Assembly: GCA_964537505.1 (NCBI GenBank)
Contig: CAZICK010000029.1
Location: 1 to 41,418, forward strand
Source: DAINBT01 sp036732785
GTDB lineage: Bacteria; Planctomycetota; Phycisphaerae; Sedimentisphaerales; SM23-30
DNA length: 41,418 nucleotides
Reading direction: 5' to 3'
The notes under the pieces were generated by a model that saw only the letters and a program-made list of their open reading frames with translations, searched no databases and was not told where the DNA came from. This document shows, in pieces, positions 33,608 to 41,418 of the stretch (within the stretch, counting starts at the first letter, position 1; each line of letters begins with the position of its first letter). The position numbers and the translations under genes are program-made.

Positions 33608-34615
33608 TTACTTCATTACAGTTTTTGCTGTAATTTCATTTATACCCGTTCGGCCCTCTTCAAAGTTGGTAATGTTAGCGAGTGTGGTTTCGGTAATATT
33701 TTTAAGTGCGTTTTGAGTGAAAAATGCCTGATGACCGGTGATTATGACATTTGGAAACGTAAGCAGGCGGGCTAAAATATCATCCTGTATAATCTGATTA
33801 GACAAATCTTCGAAAAACAGGTCAGCCTCTTCTTCATAAACATCCATGCCCAGATAGCCTATTTTGCCGGATTTTAGTTCTTTAATCACTGCCTTTGCGT
33901 CAACCAGTGCGCCCCGGCTGGTATTAATCAGCATCACACCTGTCTTCATCCGCCTTATTACCTCGGCGTTTATCAAGTGGCGAGTTTGAGGTATTAGGGG
34001 GCAATGCAACGTGATTATATCGGATTTCGAACATAATTCGTCAAAGGAAACGTACTTGACCCCGAACGATTCGCACTCGGAATCAGGTGAAGGATCAGAA
34101 GCCATTAAGACACAACCAAATCCATTTAAGATTTTGGCAATAACTCTTCCGATCCTTCCAGTACCGACTATCCCTACTTTGCAATCATGTAACTCGAAAC
34201 CCATCAGACCTTCAAGAGAGAAATTGCCCTCTCGCACGCGGGAATGAGCCCGACATAACTTTCTATTTAAGGACATTATAAGCGCAACAGTATGCTCCGC
34301 GACCGCATACGGTGAATACTCCGGTACTCGCACAACAGTCAGCCCCAATTCGTCAGCCGTGACAAGGTCCACGTTGTTAAATCCTGCAGCCCGCAGAGCT
34401 ATTAATCGCGTCTTATTTTTGGACAGTTCTATCAGGATTTTTCTGTTCAATTGATCATTAACAAAAACACAAACCGCATCAAAACCAGCGGCCAGAGAGA
34501 CATTTTGTTCGGTTAATCGCTCTTCAAAAAAAACGAGTTCGTGTCTGTAGGAACTATTGCATTTTTCCAAAAACACCCTGTCAAAGGCCCTGGCGCTAAA
34601 GACAGCAACTTTCAT
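33608..34615 (-). CDS. ldhA: D-lactate dehydrogenase-type 2-hydroxyacid dehydrogenase
   Basis: This 335-residue cytoplasmic enzyme is colinear with E. coli LdhA: MKVAVFSARAFDR at the start, ALRAAGFNNVDL (74-85), VPEYSPYAVAEHTVALI (97-113), NFSLEGLMGFEL (~131), the NAD-binding GTGRIGRVI (~150), NTSRGALVD, GMDVYEEEADLFFED, and the catalytic His in ITGHQAFFT (~298). It reduces pyruvate to D-lactate with NADH, recycling NAD under fermentative conditions. It lies 23 nt after hsp20 and is probably cotranscribed with it; the ferritin gene follows. Confidence 0.93.
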   Translation of the reverse strand: MKVAVFSARAFDRVFLEKCNSSYRHELVFFEERLTEQNVSLAAGFDAVCVFVNDQLNRKILIELSKNKTRLIALRAAGFNNVDLVTADELGLTVVRVPEYSPYAVAEHTVALIMSLNRKLCRAHSRVREGNFSLEGLMGFELHDCKVGIVGTGRIGRVIAKILNGFGCVLMASDPSPDSECESFGVKYVSFDELCSKSDIITLHCPLIPQTRHLINAEVIRRMKTGVMLINTSRGALVDAKAVIKELKSGKIGYLGMDVYEEEADLFFEDLSNQIIQDDILARLLTFPNVIITGHQAFFTQNALKNITETTLANITNFEEGRTGINEITAKTVMK

Positions 34616-34638
34616 AACATCCCATTCTATCGTAAAGA

Positions 34639-35079
34639 CTATTTCGTTTGGACTTTTATTATCTTTGCTTTGGTTTCTTCCCTTTTTGGCATTTCTATTG
34701 TTAAAACACCATTCTCGCTGGTAGCAGAAGCCTTGTCACCATCTACATACTCAGGAAGATCTATTATTCTGTGGAAATCGCCGCGGTTTGTCTCGTTATA
34801 CCAGCATTGTTCATTCTTTGCCGCTTCTTTACATGGTATCCTTTTACCACGAACCAAAAGCCGATTATCTTCAATGGAGATATCGACCTTGTCCGGATCC
34901 GCCCCGGGTATGTCTATCCGCACTAACACAGACTTCTCTGTAATATGAATGTCCACCGGCGGATGCCAGAATCCTTCGCCTGATGCTGAAGATAGCGGCC
35001 TTCCAAAAAACCTTCTCATCATTCTTTCCATTTCGTCCTCGACTAAATCGGCAGGGCGTTTTGACAGTACATCAGCCAT
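34639..35079 (-). CDS. Hsp20-family small heat-shock protein
   Basis: The start is the ATG 9 nt after AAGGAG (an ATG three codons earlier sits directly on the ribosome site and is unlikely). The 146-residue protein has an N-terminal helix rich in MERMMRRFFG and an alpha-crystallin domain (~43-140) with VDIHITEKSVLVRIDIPGA and the ENGVLTIEMPK signature (G-V-L) near the end. It holds unfolding proteins as an oligomer. A 6-residue insert around CKEAAKNEQCWYNE is mildly unusual. A TTGAAT-16-TATATT promoter lies upstream at 35128-35155. Confidence 0.93.
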   Translation of the reverse strand: MADVLSKRPADLVEDEMERMMRRFFGRPLSSASGEGFWHPPVDIHITEKSVLVRIDIPGADPDKVDISIEDNRLLVRGKRIPCKEAAKNEQCWYNETNRGDFHRIIDLPEYVDGDKASATSENGVLTIEMPKREETKAKIIKVQTK

Positions 35080-35127
35080 TGCAAACATCTCCTTTCTTTC
35101 CGAACACTCTTTTGGACTTTGACTTAC

Positions 35128-35155
35128 AATATAACTATACTTTTGGACAATTCAA
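35128..35155 (-). promoter_or_regulatory. Candidate hsp20 promoter
   Basis: Minus strand TTGAAT (35155-35150), 16-nt spacer, TATATT (35133-35128), about 50 nt upstream of the hsp20 start. No CIRCE element is seen. Confidence 0.35.
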
Positions 35156-35193
35156 CGTAATTTATTTTTCCTTACTCTCAGTGGAATACAGTA

Positions 35194-35475
35194 TTATTCC
35201 ACAACAAACGCACCGTTGAGAACGCCCGAGTTATTTTTCTCGTGACTCGGTGCGTCCGGATCATTATGCCAAACTCCGTCAACAATAAATTTGTATTGAT
35301 GCAGACCGGGAGGTAGTTTCATTTTCACCCGAAATGAACCATCCTTAGCTTTTAACATTTGCCTTTCTCTCGGTTGCCATTGGTTGAAGTCTCCCGCCAA
35401 ATATACTTCTTTGGCCTCCGGTCTCAGTTCACAGATAAACGTTACAATTCCATCCGTCTTTGTTTGAAGCAACAT
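35194..35475 (-). CDS. CBM48 (AMPK/isoamylase N-terminal E-set) domain protein
   Basis: The start is placed at the ATG with GGGAG 11 nt upstream (the frame extends ten codons to 35505 without support). The ~93-residue protein is a single glycogen-binding-like domain: VTFICELRPEAKEVYLAGDFNQWQP, then MLKAKDGSFRVKMKLPPGLHQYKFIVDGVWHNDPDAP, with the aromatic/FNxW and YKF...W positions that contact glucan in CBM48. No catalytic domain is fused. It may target glycogen or act as a regulatory beta-subunit-like module. It is 114 nt upstream of hsp20 and has its own leader. Confidence 0.88.
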   Translation of the reverse strand: MLLQTKTDGIVTFICELRPEAKEVYLAGDFNQWQPRERQMLKAKDGSFRVKMKLPPGLHQYKFIVDGVWHNDPDAPSHEKNNSGVLNGAFVVE

Positions 35476-35588
35476 ATTTTGTGGTACTCCCTGCCGCCTG
35501 TCCATAGAACAAAGTAGTTTTATTTTATTTTGCCCATACTTCCAAGTTCATCATCATTTTCCATCCAATTATGAGCAGGTCCTCACCG

Positions 35589-35653
35589 AAAAAAAAAGAA
35601 GACTGGAGCCGCAGGGCTTAATCGCCGCCCCAATGGATCTCCGACTTCTTTTT
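35589..35653 (-). terminator. Terminator with long stem after the sigma gene
   Basis: Minus strand AAAAAGAAG (35653-35645) pairs with CTTCTTTTT (35601-35593) and GGAG with CTCC, enclosing a G/C-rich inner hairpin (GGGC...GCCC). A run of nine T follows. It lies about 85 nt after the sigma-factor stop; the intervening 85-nt leader of this structure might itself be a stable RNA. Confidence 0.55.
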
Positions 35654-35737
35654 ATTGTGTGGTTGTGGCAGGCGTATCCCATTAAAAACTCCGAGTTTCC
35701 CAGGTCATGGCCTTTTTCTCTTCTTTTTGATCGGTGA

Positions 35738-36628
35738 TTATATCGCGACCAGGCGTTGCTCAACTATTTCCCGTAGTTTGGTAATTGCTTTTTTCTGTAT
35801 CTGTCGAACTCTTTCCTTAGAGAGATCAAGCTGCTCGCCAACCTGTTTTAATGTGAGAGGTTCGGGGTTTTCTTTGTTTATGGGGAAACGATTTCTCAGC
35901 ACGGATAGTTCTATTTCCGACAGATCCGCCAGGTTGTTGTGCATTATATTACGCACTTCCTGTACCTGGTCATGGTAACGTTCCTGCCGCAGCCAGTCAG
36001 TATGATCGCTTTTTTCGAATGCCAGCTCAAACTGGACAGGAAAGAGATTGCGATAGCGGTAACTATGTTTGGCTGCTCGCGAAAAACTTTTCAAAATCGC
36101 ATTGCAGGCGTACGTACTGAACTTACAGCCACGGGAGCAGTTAAACAGGTTAATGGTCCGCAGAAGAGCCACGTTACCCTCGCTGACGAGATCGGCCATT
36201 TCCACCCCATAGTAGCTAACGCGTTTGGCCATGGCCAAAACAAGTCCCAAATTACTGCCGGCGATCTTGCTGCGAACATCAAGCTGTTTCTGATTAAACT
36301 CCAACAATTCCAATACGTTTTTTTTGGTCCATTTTGCGACTCTTAATAATCTCCGGCGGAGCTGGTCCATTTTATACCTGGCGTAATTCAAACGCAGAAA
36401 CAAGATCTGTTCCTCCTGAGGCGTAAGAGTCGTACCAGGCAAAACATCGATATTCTGCTGCATAATTGCCGCCATAGCTACAGGACGGCGAAATCGTTCA
36501 TCGTGGACATAAGCCACCGGTGTTGCCAGTATCTCCTGTAAGTCATGTTTGTGCTTATCGGAAAGCTTTAAACGAGCAATTCTCGCCACATGTTTTTCAC
36601 CGCTGGATTCAAAAGTGTTCCCTGACAC
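35738..36628 (-). CDS. Sigma-70 family RNA polymerase sigma factor, divergent region 2.3-2.4
   Basis: This 296-residue protein starts at a GTG with AGGAG 7 nt upstream. Region 2 spans ~120-190 (SNLGLVLAMAKRV, DLVSEGNVALLRTINLF, RGCKFSTYACNAILKSF), and region 4 ~230-290 with a helix-turn-helix (LTLKQVGEQLDLSKERVRQIQKK). Region 3 is very short. In housekeeping sigmas the motif is FSTYATWWIRQ; here the Trp pair that opens the -10 DNA is replaced by Asn-Ala. It probably recognises special promoters. Its first 61 bp overlap the upstream gene, so the two are likely coupled. It is not a typical ECF factor, which is shorter and lacks the ~110-residue N-terminal part. Confidence 0.88.
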   Translation of the reverse strand: MSGNTFESSGEKHVARIARLKLSDKHKHDLQEILATPVAYVHDERFRRPVAMAAIMQQNIDVLPGTTLTPQEEQILFLRLNYARYKMDQLRRRLLRVAKWTKKNVLELLEFNQKQLDVRSKIAGSNLGLVLAMAKRVSYYGVEMADLVSEGNVALLRTINLFNCSRGCKFSTYACNAILKSFSRAAKHSYRYRNLFPVQFELAFEKSDHTDWLRQERYHDQVQEVRNIMHNNLADLSEIELSVLRNRFPINKENPEPLTLKQVGEQLDLSKERVRQIQKKAITKLREIVEQRLVAI

Positions 36629-36984
36629 AACATATCTCCTGTATAAAAATGCCCCATATTCTCTAACTCATTTATGAGCAACAACTTGATTATGCCCTTA
36701 TTGTCAGCCTTGGCTCTGCTGACTTCATAAGGCCGAAACCATCTCGGTTTTTGTGGCAAAATCTTCGGGGATTTATCCGTACTCTCATCCGCTATCGTTT
36801 TTTCCAAAACAAGTGCCGCAGCTTTGCTTACGGCAGCCATCTCCAGTTGATCGGTCTGTAACGCCAACCGGCTCAACTTCCCGAACCAATCACTCAAGTC
36901 TGCTATGGTTTCTCGGTCGAAACTTATGGCATAGACCAGCACTTCGCACAGACGGTCAACTTTTTCAATGATCCCGGTCCTCAT
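36568..36984 (-). CDS. Hypothetical helical protein upstream of the sigma gene
   Basis: Not recognised. The start is the ATG with GAAAGG 7 nt upstream; the frame continues to 37062 without support and through a strong hairpin. The ~138-residue product is mostly helical (MRTGIIEKVDRLCEVLVYAISFD, then ETIADLSDWFGKLSRLALQTDQLEM), with a proline-rich linker (KSPKILPQKPRWFRPYEV) and no signal or membrane segment. The helical first half is HPt-like in length but shows no clear phosphorylatable His motif. Its end overlaps the sigma gene by 61 bp in another frame, suggesting a coexpressed partner or regulator. Confidence 0.6.
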   Translation of the reverse strand: MRTGIIEKVDRLCEVLVYAISFDRETIADLSDWFGKLSRLALQTDQLEMAAVSKAAALVLEKTIADESTDKSPKILPQKPRWFRPYEVSRAKADNKGIIKLLLINELENMGHFYTGDMLCQGTLLNPAVKNMWRELLV

Positions 36985-37037
36985 CGTCAGACCTTTCTTT
37001 CCTTGTCTATTTTCCTGGTCACCACAAGGCAAAATAC

Positions 37038-37060
37038 GGCCCACCTGCCACAGGTGGGCC
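37038..37060 (-). repeat. Perfect 10-bp hairpin in the sigma unit leader
   Basis: GGCCCACCTG-CCA-CAGGTGGGCC. The GGCCCACCTGTGGCAGGTGGGCC type of palindrome is a frequent extragenic repeat in some genomes (recalled). It has no T-run. Confidence 0.65.
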
Positions 37061-37143
37061 AAATCGCCGGAACAACTCTCTCTCTCCCTCCGGGCTCCGG
37101 CTGCCTTTCCAAAATCGAGTCTATCACTATCAATCAGCTACCT

Positions 37144-37172
37144 ATAATACGCACTCACTACCAATAAAGTAA
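37144..37172 (-). promoter_or_regulatory. Candidate promoter for the sigma unit
   Basis: Minus strand TTACTT (37172-37167), 17-nt spacer, TATTAT (37149-37144), 160 nt before the ATG of the hypothetical gene. Confidence 0.35.
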
Positions 37173-37266
37173 ATCGTGGGAATCCCCATTTTAAGACTGT
37201 GAAATTCTGGAATTGCCTGTCAATAAAATCGGGACAGAAATGTGTGTTCGGAATTTAGATTCACTT

Positions 37267-37289
37267 AAGTGCCTTTTTTCAGGACACTT
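37267..37289 (-). terminator. Hairpin at the response-regulator stop
   Basis: AAGTGTCCT-GAAAAA-AGGCACTT on the minus strand pairs with one bulge and overlaps the stop codon. There is no U-run, so termination is uncertain. Confidence 0.35.
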
Positions 37290-37941
37290 ACTTTTCTAAG
37301 GAGGTCAGACCTTCGCGGATGGCGTATTTGGTCAGTTCCGCCACACTGAAGATTTCTAACTTCTCCATGATATTTCTTCGATGCGTTTCGATGGTGCTGA
37401 TGCTTACATGCAGGAGTGCGGCGGTTTGTTTGATACTTTTACCCTCAGCCAAAAGTTGAAGCACTTCCCGCTCTCGGGCAGTTAATTCCGTGAATGCCCC
37501 TGTTTTGGGTTGGAATGATTTACGCACATAATTCTCAACCACCACACTGGCCAGTGACGGCGGAAGGTAGATCCCGTCCTTGATGACGGTACGGATGGCA
37601 TGGATGACTTCTTTGCCAGGCTTGTCCTTAGACAGGTAAGCGGAGGCCCCGGCCTTGAGCATTTCGGCCACAAACTCACGGTCGGTATGCATCGATAGCG
37701 CAATAATTTTTATTTTTGAGTTTTCGGATGTAATCTGGCGTGTCGCTTCGATACCGTTCAGCTCCAGCATGCCGACATCCATAACAATCACATCGGGCAG
37801 CAATTCTTTAGCCAATTCCACGGTCCTGCGTCCATTCTCCGCCTGGGCAATCACTTCCATATCCGATTCCCGCTCAATCAAGCTGCACAAACCGTCACGG
37901 ACAACCTTATGGTCATCAGCCAGGATAATTCTTATCGCCAT
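37288..37941 (-). CDS. NarL/FixJ-family response regulator
   Basis: This 217-residue protein has a receiver domain (1-~120) with acidic pocket D9/D10, phospho-acceptor D55 in VIVMDVGM, and the Lys of SKDK (~105), then a LuxR-type helix-turn-helix (~150-210; LTAREREVLQLLAEGKSIKQTAALLHVSISTIETHRRNIMEKL). It is the DNA-binding output of the histidine kinase encoded immediately upstream (12-nt gap), forming one two-component unit. Target genes are unknown; the sigma unit just downstream is a reasonable guess only. Confidence 0.94.
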   Translation of the reverse strand: MAIRIILADDHKVVRDGLCSLIERESDMEVIAQAENGRRTVELAKELLPDVIVMDVGMLELNGIEATRQITSENSKIKIIALSMHTDREFVAEMLKAGASAYLSKDKPGKEVIHAIRTVIKDGIYLPPSLASVVVENYVRKSFQPKTGAFTELTAREREVLQLLAEGKSIKQTAALLHVSISTIETHRRNIMEKLEIFSVAELTKYAIREGLTSLEK

Positions 37942-37953
37942 GGTTTTTGCTCC

Positions 37954-40815
37954 TTATTTCACCATTGGATTGAGTGGTACCGTCACAATTGTCTGAGTTC
38001 CACGCCCTGGACCGGATTGGATCTCCATATTTCCCTTGAGGTAATTCAATCGTTCACGGACACTGAACAGACCAAAACCACCTCTGTCTGGATCAGACTC
38101 GATTTCGGAGTAGTCAAATCCGATGCCATCGTCTTCCACGCAAATTTGGATATTGTTGTCCACTTTACTCAAAGATACCTTGGCCTTGCGAGCTGCCGCG
38201 TGCTTGGCGACATTATGCAACAGTTCCCGGACTATTCGGTAAAGCAGGATATTGACCTCATCAGCCATTGGCTTGGGCAGTTCATCGTCTTTGAAATCAC
38301 ATCGAATGTTATATTGTTCGTCCATCTGTTCGGCCAGCCACTTTATCGCCGACCCGAAGCCTAAAGTGTACAATCTGGGCGGACTCAGTTCAAAGGTTAA
38401 ACTTCGAGTATATTGAATCGCTTGCTGGATCAACTCACGGGCCGGACTGATGGCTTGACTAAGATCACCAGTGGAGGCCGATCCTTCCAAGTACTCCAGT
38501 TTCATATTCGCGGCAGTCAATAGTTGGCCAACCTGATCGTGTAGTTCTTCGGCGATGCTCCGCCGCTGTCGCTCCTCCGCCAAGGTCAATTCCGATGCCA
38601 TCAACCGTAATTGCTTTTGATACTTGAGAAGCTCTTCTTCCGCCTTCTTCCTCTTGGTGATGTCCTGTACTGTACCCATCATTCGAGTGGGATTCCCCTC
38701 GGCAGCATAAACCACCTCGGCCCGTTCGTGCACGACCCGCTCGACGCCATCAGGATGAACAACCAGGTGGTCTATACTGTATGGTTTATGTTCATATAAA
38801 GCTGCATTGACAGAGTTTTTCACGAATTCCCGGTCATCCGGGTGTATGCAGGTCAAAAAAGCCTCGTATGTCGCCCCAAATTCCTGAGGATTTAATCCGA
38901 AAATGCGATATATTTCATCTGACCACCACAGAGTGTTTTTGACAATATCCCAGTCCCAGTTGCCCAGATGGGCCATACGTTGCGCCTCGGCAAGCCGAGC
39001 CTCACTTCGCTGCAATGCCTTTACATTCTTTGACAACTCCGATGTTCGTTCCTGCACTCGTTGTTCCAACTCATCCCGCACCTTTTGCAGGGCGTCATGT
39101 GCTCGCCTGCGTTGAATACCCAATGCGTAGAACTCCGCCAATCGGCTGATCGCATCAAGATCACGCTGAGTATAATCCTTTTTCTTGTTGGCCAGAGATA
39201 TTTGACCCACCAATTCATCACCCAGCAACACCGGCACCGACAGAAAACGTTGAATTGCTATATGACCATCAGGTAATCCTTTGGATGCCTGGTGTGTTTC
39301 CGGTGAATTTGTGAAAAAAGCTTCTCGGGTATTGAGTGAGTGACCCCAAAGCCCGGAGTATAGTCCGTCAGATCCTCGTGGAAACACTATCTTTTTTCCA
39401 TGATGTGAAACCCGGCACTGGTTTTTCAGCATCTCAGTCAGGGTATGTACCACACTATCACCTGTCTCAGGAATAATCGAGGAAACATAACCATACCTGC
39501 TGTTTGTTAAAGATCGAGCCTGATCCAAAACAGTATTGGCGATGTTCTCAATGGAGGAAGCAGGAGAAATCAATGGTTCGTACAACTTCGACAGGGCTTC
39601 ATTGACGCCAATTTCCCATTTGAGTTCTTCCTCCACTTGCTTACGTTCGGCGATTTCCCGGTCGAACTCATCCCGGGATGCGGTAACCGCCTTTAAGTTT
39701 GTCGTCATCTGGTCAAAAGACCGGGACAGGGCACCCACCTCATTTTTGGCATCAATCCCAGTCTTGTAATCCAAATTGCCGCGACCTATTATTTCCACTC
39801 CCTTATGCAATGCCCTGATAGGGCCGGAGATGCTCTTGGCAATAAAGTTAGCTATGAAAACTGCCAGTACTAAAACCACCAATTCCAGAAAAAACACCCG
39901 ATTCCTTAAATGTTTAACCGGAGCAAAGGCTTCGGCTGTGTCGATCTTGGCTACCAAGCCACAGTCCAAAGAAGGAAGATAACGCCATGCTGCTATTATT
40001 TCCCTGCCCCGATAATCTATGGATATTCCCGAGCCGCTTCTGCCCTGCACGGCCTCCTGGATGGGACGGGCGTCTAAATCGCCAAATCTTACCTTTCTCT
40101 TCAAAGCCGCGTTCTTGTCATAACGCAGTGGATTTAAAAACAACGCGTAATCGCCCGTTTTCTTACCCAAAAGCGTCTCACCCGTTTCGCCCAGACCGGT
40201 GGTATCCTGCACAAAAGCATAAATTGGCTCCATATCAATCTCAAAAGCTACAACACCAATAAACTCGCCGTTAAAATCATGGAGCGGCCCAGAGATGATC
40301 ATCTCAAAACCTTCATGCCCTATCTTATTGACGAACACATCAGTAAAATATAATCCCTTCTTTCCTTCTTCAAATGCCAAACCCTCTGGCCCCGACAAGG
40401 TACTGTCCAACTCAATGGCATGCTTCTCATCAGAAACATACACGATTTTGCCTCCCTGATCTGTCAATATCACATCTAAATATCCATAAACACGTTGAAA
40501 AGTTTTCAATTGACTGTCGAGTTCGCTTTTCGCCTGAAGGTACTCAGGATGACTCCTATCCTGAGCATATTTCACAACTATGGGAAGATTTCTTCTGATA
40601 TTGAAATAATCGCAGACTGCGATGATATCGCCGCGGCGCTCATGAAAAAAAGTCTCGATCTTATCCACTTTGAGATCGGCCACAATCTCCAGCTTTGCCA
40701 ACTGGGGTTGCTGAAGAGCCATTTTGGCCTGGAAAAAGCTCCAGAACCCAATAAGAACTATTGGTATAGTGATAATCAGCAGAAAAAAGACCGTAAGTTG
40801 TGTTCTGATTCTCAT
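37954..40815 (-). CDS. Membrane histidine kinase: dCACHE-HAMP-GAF-PAS-HisKA_3-HATPase
   Basis: This 953-residue sensor has a membrane helix at ~8-28, an extracytoplasmic dCACHE sensor (~35-300; small-molecule sensing), a second helix (~307-326), HAMP (~328-380), GAF (~405-570), a coiled-coil link (~575-605), PAS (~608-722, ending GTVQDITKRKKAEEE), HisKA_3 with phosphoacceptor H759 (ERQRRSIAEELHDQVGQLL), and HATPase_c (~845-950; HNVAKHAAARKA, EDDGIGFDY, GGFGLFSVRERL). HisKA_3 kinases pair with NarL-type regulators, matching the next gene. The CACHE ligand is unknown. The ATG lacks a clear ribosome site. The C-terminus GTQTIVTVPLN is typical. Confidence 0.95.
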   Translation of the reverse strand: MRIRTQLTVFFLLIITIPIVLIGFWSFFQAKMALQQPQLAKLEIVADLKVDKIETFFHERRGDIIAVCDYFNIRRNLPIVVKYAQDRSHPEYLQAKSELDSQLKTFQRVYGYLDVILTDQGGKIVYVSDEKHAIELDSTLSGPEGLAFEEGKKGLYFTDVFVNKIGHEGFEMIISGPLHDFNGEFIGVVAFEIDMEPIYAFVQDTTGLGETGETLLGKKTGDYALFLNPLRYDKNAALKRKVRFGDLDARPIQEAVQGRSGSGISIDYRGREIIAAWRYLPSLDCGLVAKIDTAEAFAPVKHLRNRVFFLELVVLVLAVFIANFIAKSISGPIRALHKGVEIIGRGNLDYKTGIDAKNEVGALSRSFDQMTTNLKAVTASRDEFDREIAERKQVEEELKWEIGVNEALSKLYEPLISPASSIENIANTVLDQARSLTNSRYGYVSSIIPETGDSVVHTLTEMLKNQCRVSHHGKKIVFPRGSDGLYSGLWGHSLNTREAFFTNSPETHQASKGLPDGHIAIQRFLSVPVLLGDELVGQISLANKKKDYTQRDLDAISRLAEFYALGIQRRRAHDALQKVRDELEQRVQERTSELSKNVKALQRSEARLAEAQRMAHLGNWDWDIVKNTLWWSDEIYRIFGLNPQEFGATYEAFLTCIHPDDREFVKNSVNAALYEHKPYSIDHLVVHPDGVERVVHERAEVVYAAEGNPTRMMGTVQDITKRKKAEEELLKYQKQLRLMASELTLAEERQRRSIAEELHDQVGQLLTAANMKLEYLEGSASTGDLSQAISPARELIQQAIQYTRSLTFELSPPRLYTLGFGSAIKWLAEQMDEQYNIRCDFKDDELPKPMADEVNILLYRIVRELLHNVAKHAAARKAKVSLSKVDNNIQICVEDDGIGFDYSEIESDPDRGGFGLFSVRERLNYLKGNMEIQSGPGRGTQTIVTVPLNPMVK

Positions 40816-41347
40816 AAATTAACCACGAAATTATCTTCCGACAAAATGCCCCTTAACCCTCTTTTACCGCTGGGCCGACCATTTTTTGTAGCCATTTCTA
40901 CACCTCTGACACAACTTAAAATGTGACAAAAAGACACGAATATGTCAAAGCTCCTTAAATTGTACACCCCAAATCAAGTTTTAGTCAACAATAAGTGGGA
41001 ATTTTACCCAGGTTCCGAGAAAAAATCAACTAGTTAGGCTGACTTGGGCTAAAGAAATCAAGTATTGAGTGGTTGTTGCGGACAGGCAAATTGCCGCATC
41101 GAAAAATATGCGGGAAAATTCGCTTTACGCAGAATGATTTACAGGTTTCAATGGACGGCGGTGCTGTAACCCACTCAACGGCCCAAGTGAATGAAAGGTT
41201 TTATACAGGCCCGCTGGTCACGCAGCAAAAAATCGCGGTTGATTCTCTGCCGCCCATCGGGTAAAAACAGCACAAGTTGTGACACAAGTTTGAATGCGGT
41301 AATATGCTAAAAACTGTAACTCTTGATCTGATAGCGTTTTATGATTT
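40816..41347. other. 532-bp gap between the kinase and the tRNA
   Basis: No gene is supported. A 63-codon TTG-initiated frame at 41073-41264 has no recognisable similarity. The last ~70 bp carry the tRNA promoter candidate. Confidence 0.5.
41277..41305 (+). promoter_or_regulatory. Candidate tRNA promoter
   Basis: TTGTGA (41277-41282), 17-nt spacer, TAATAT (41300-41305), with the tRNA beginning 43 nt after the -10. Confidence 0.4.
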
Positions 41348-41418
41348 ACGCCCGTAGCTCAGTTGGATAGAGCAACGGATTTCTAATCCGTAGGTCACAG
41401 GTCCGAATCCTGTCGGGC
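41348..41418 (+). tRNA. tRNA-Arg (anticodon UCU), 3' end cut by window
   Basis: Acceptor ACGCCCG (41348-41354), U8-A9, D-stem GCTC/GAGC, anticodon stem ACGGA/TCCGT with loop TTTCTAA giving anticodon TCT (reads AGA), and T-arm ACAGG-TCCGAAT-CCTGT. Five acceptor bases (CGGGC) follow before the window ends; the last two paired bases, discriminator and any CCA lie outside. Confidence 0.95.

Larger units (their letters stand above)
36985..37287. other. Leader region of the sigma unit
   Basis: This 303-bp gap has no gene. It contains the 10-bp hairpin at 37038-37060, a purine/pyrimidine-skewed CTCTCTCTCTCC tract (37073-37088), a candidate -10/-35 at 37144-37172, and the end hairpin of the response regulator. 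Confidence 0.5.

Noticed and set aside
35645..35737. Possible c-di-GMP riboswitch or other known ncRNA in the sigma 3' region
   Set aside because: No GEMM-type core is visible; the only clear feature is the terminator stem.
35569..35763. 64-codon minus-strand frame covering the sigma-gene terminator
   Set aside because: It overlaps the sigma gene end and the stem-loop; composition follows the hairpin.
41073..41264. 63-codon TTG frame before the tRNA
   Set aside because: No ribosome site, no similarity that I recognise; probably chance.

Overview
The window looks like a chromosomal piece of a polysaccharide-degrading planctomycete, most likely of the Phycisphaerae/Sedimentisphaerales type. 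This is inferred from the gene mix: three formylglycine-type sulfatases, several with Tat-like RR-x-F-L-K leaders, a Tat-exported Gfo/Idh oxidoreductase, a TIGR03960-type radical SAM protein, very large secreted glycosidases, and a sigma-70 factor of unusual type. No rRNA or phylogenetic marker is present, so the taxonomic placement is an inference.

Layout. 1-2657 (+): the 3' part of a DUF4185-like beta-propeller protein with an apparent frameshift, a 35-residue Lys-rich peptide, and a heparan-N-sulfatase-like sulfatase with a C-terminal hexosaminidase-type beta domain. 2707-7796 (-): an HD-GYP protein, an exported homologue of sugar isomerases, and a TIGR03960 radical SAM protein. 7875-29314 (-): a long run of exported carbohydrate-active proteins: sulfatase, DUF4091/GH123-like + DUF3863/3864 fusion, GH27, acetylesterase with an alpha/beta-hydrolase, GH36-like, GH29 with LamG, GH2, a second sulfatase, and an M64 peptidase. 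Together they suggest stepwise removal of sulfate, acetyl, alpha-galactose, alpha-fucose and beta-galactose from a complex sulfated glycan or glycoprotein. 29370-30890: a gene graveyard with an internally deleted type II restriction-modification gene, a truncated MNT/HEPN nucleotidyltransferase gene, a ~105-bp imperfect inverted repeat, strong hairpins, and two near-consensus promoters. 30894-32219 (+): Gfo/Idh oxidoreductase. 32350-35475 (-): a stress/redox group (CBM48 protein, Hsp20, LdhA, ferritin, FMN azoreductase). 35738-40815 (-): a divergent sigma factor with an unknown upstream partner, then a NarL-type response regulator and its multidomain histidine kinase. 41348-41418: tRNA-Arg(UCU), cut by the window end.

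The most unusual signal is not a gene. The gaps between the minus-strand glycan genes carry two dispersed repeat families. Family 1 has three ~90-nt copies (12585-12671, 14311-14399, 27932-28024). Each starts 6-21 nt after a stop codon and contains a hairpin kept by compensating base changes. Each ends in a Shine-Dalgarno and ATG, which is the real start of a 1069-residue protein in one copy, a 12-codon upstream ORF in the second, and an ATG-TAA start-stop in the third. Family 2 (19464-19501, 23700-23734) is a short palindrome abutting the stop codons of the GH29 and GH2 genes. Family 1 is the best candidate here for an undescribed RNA-level control or processing element.
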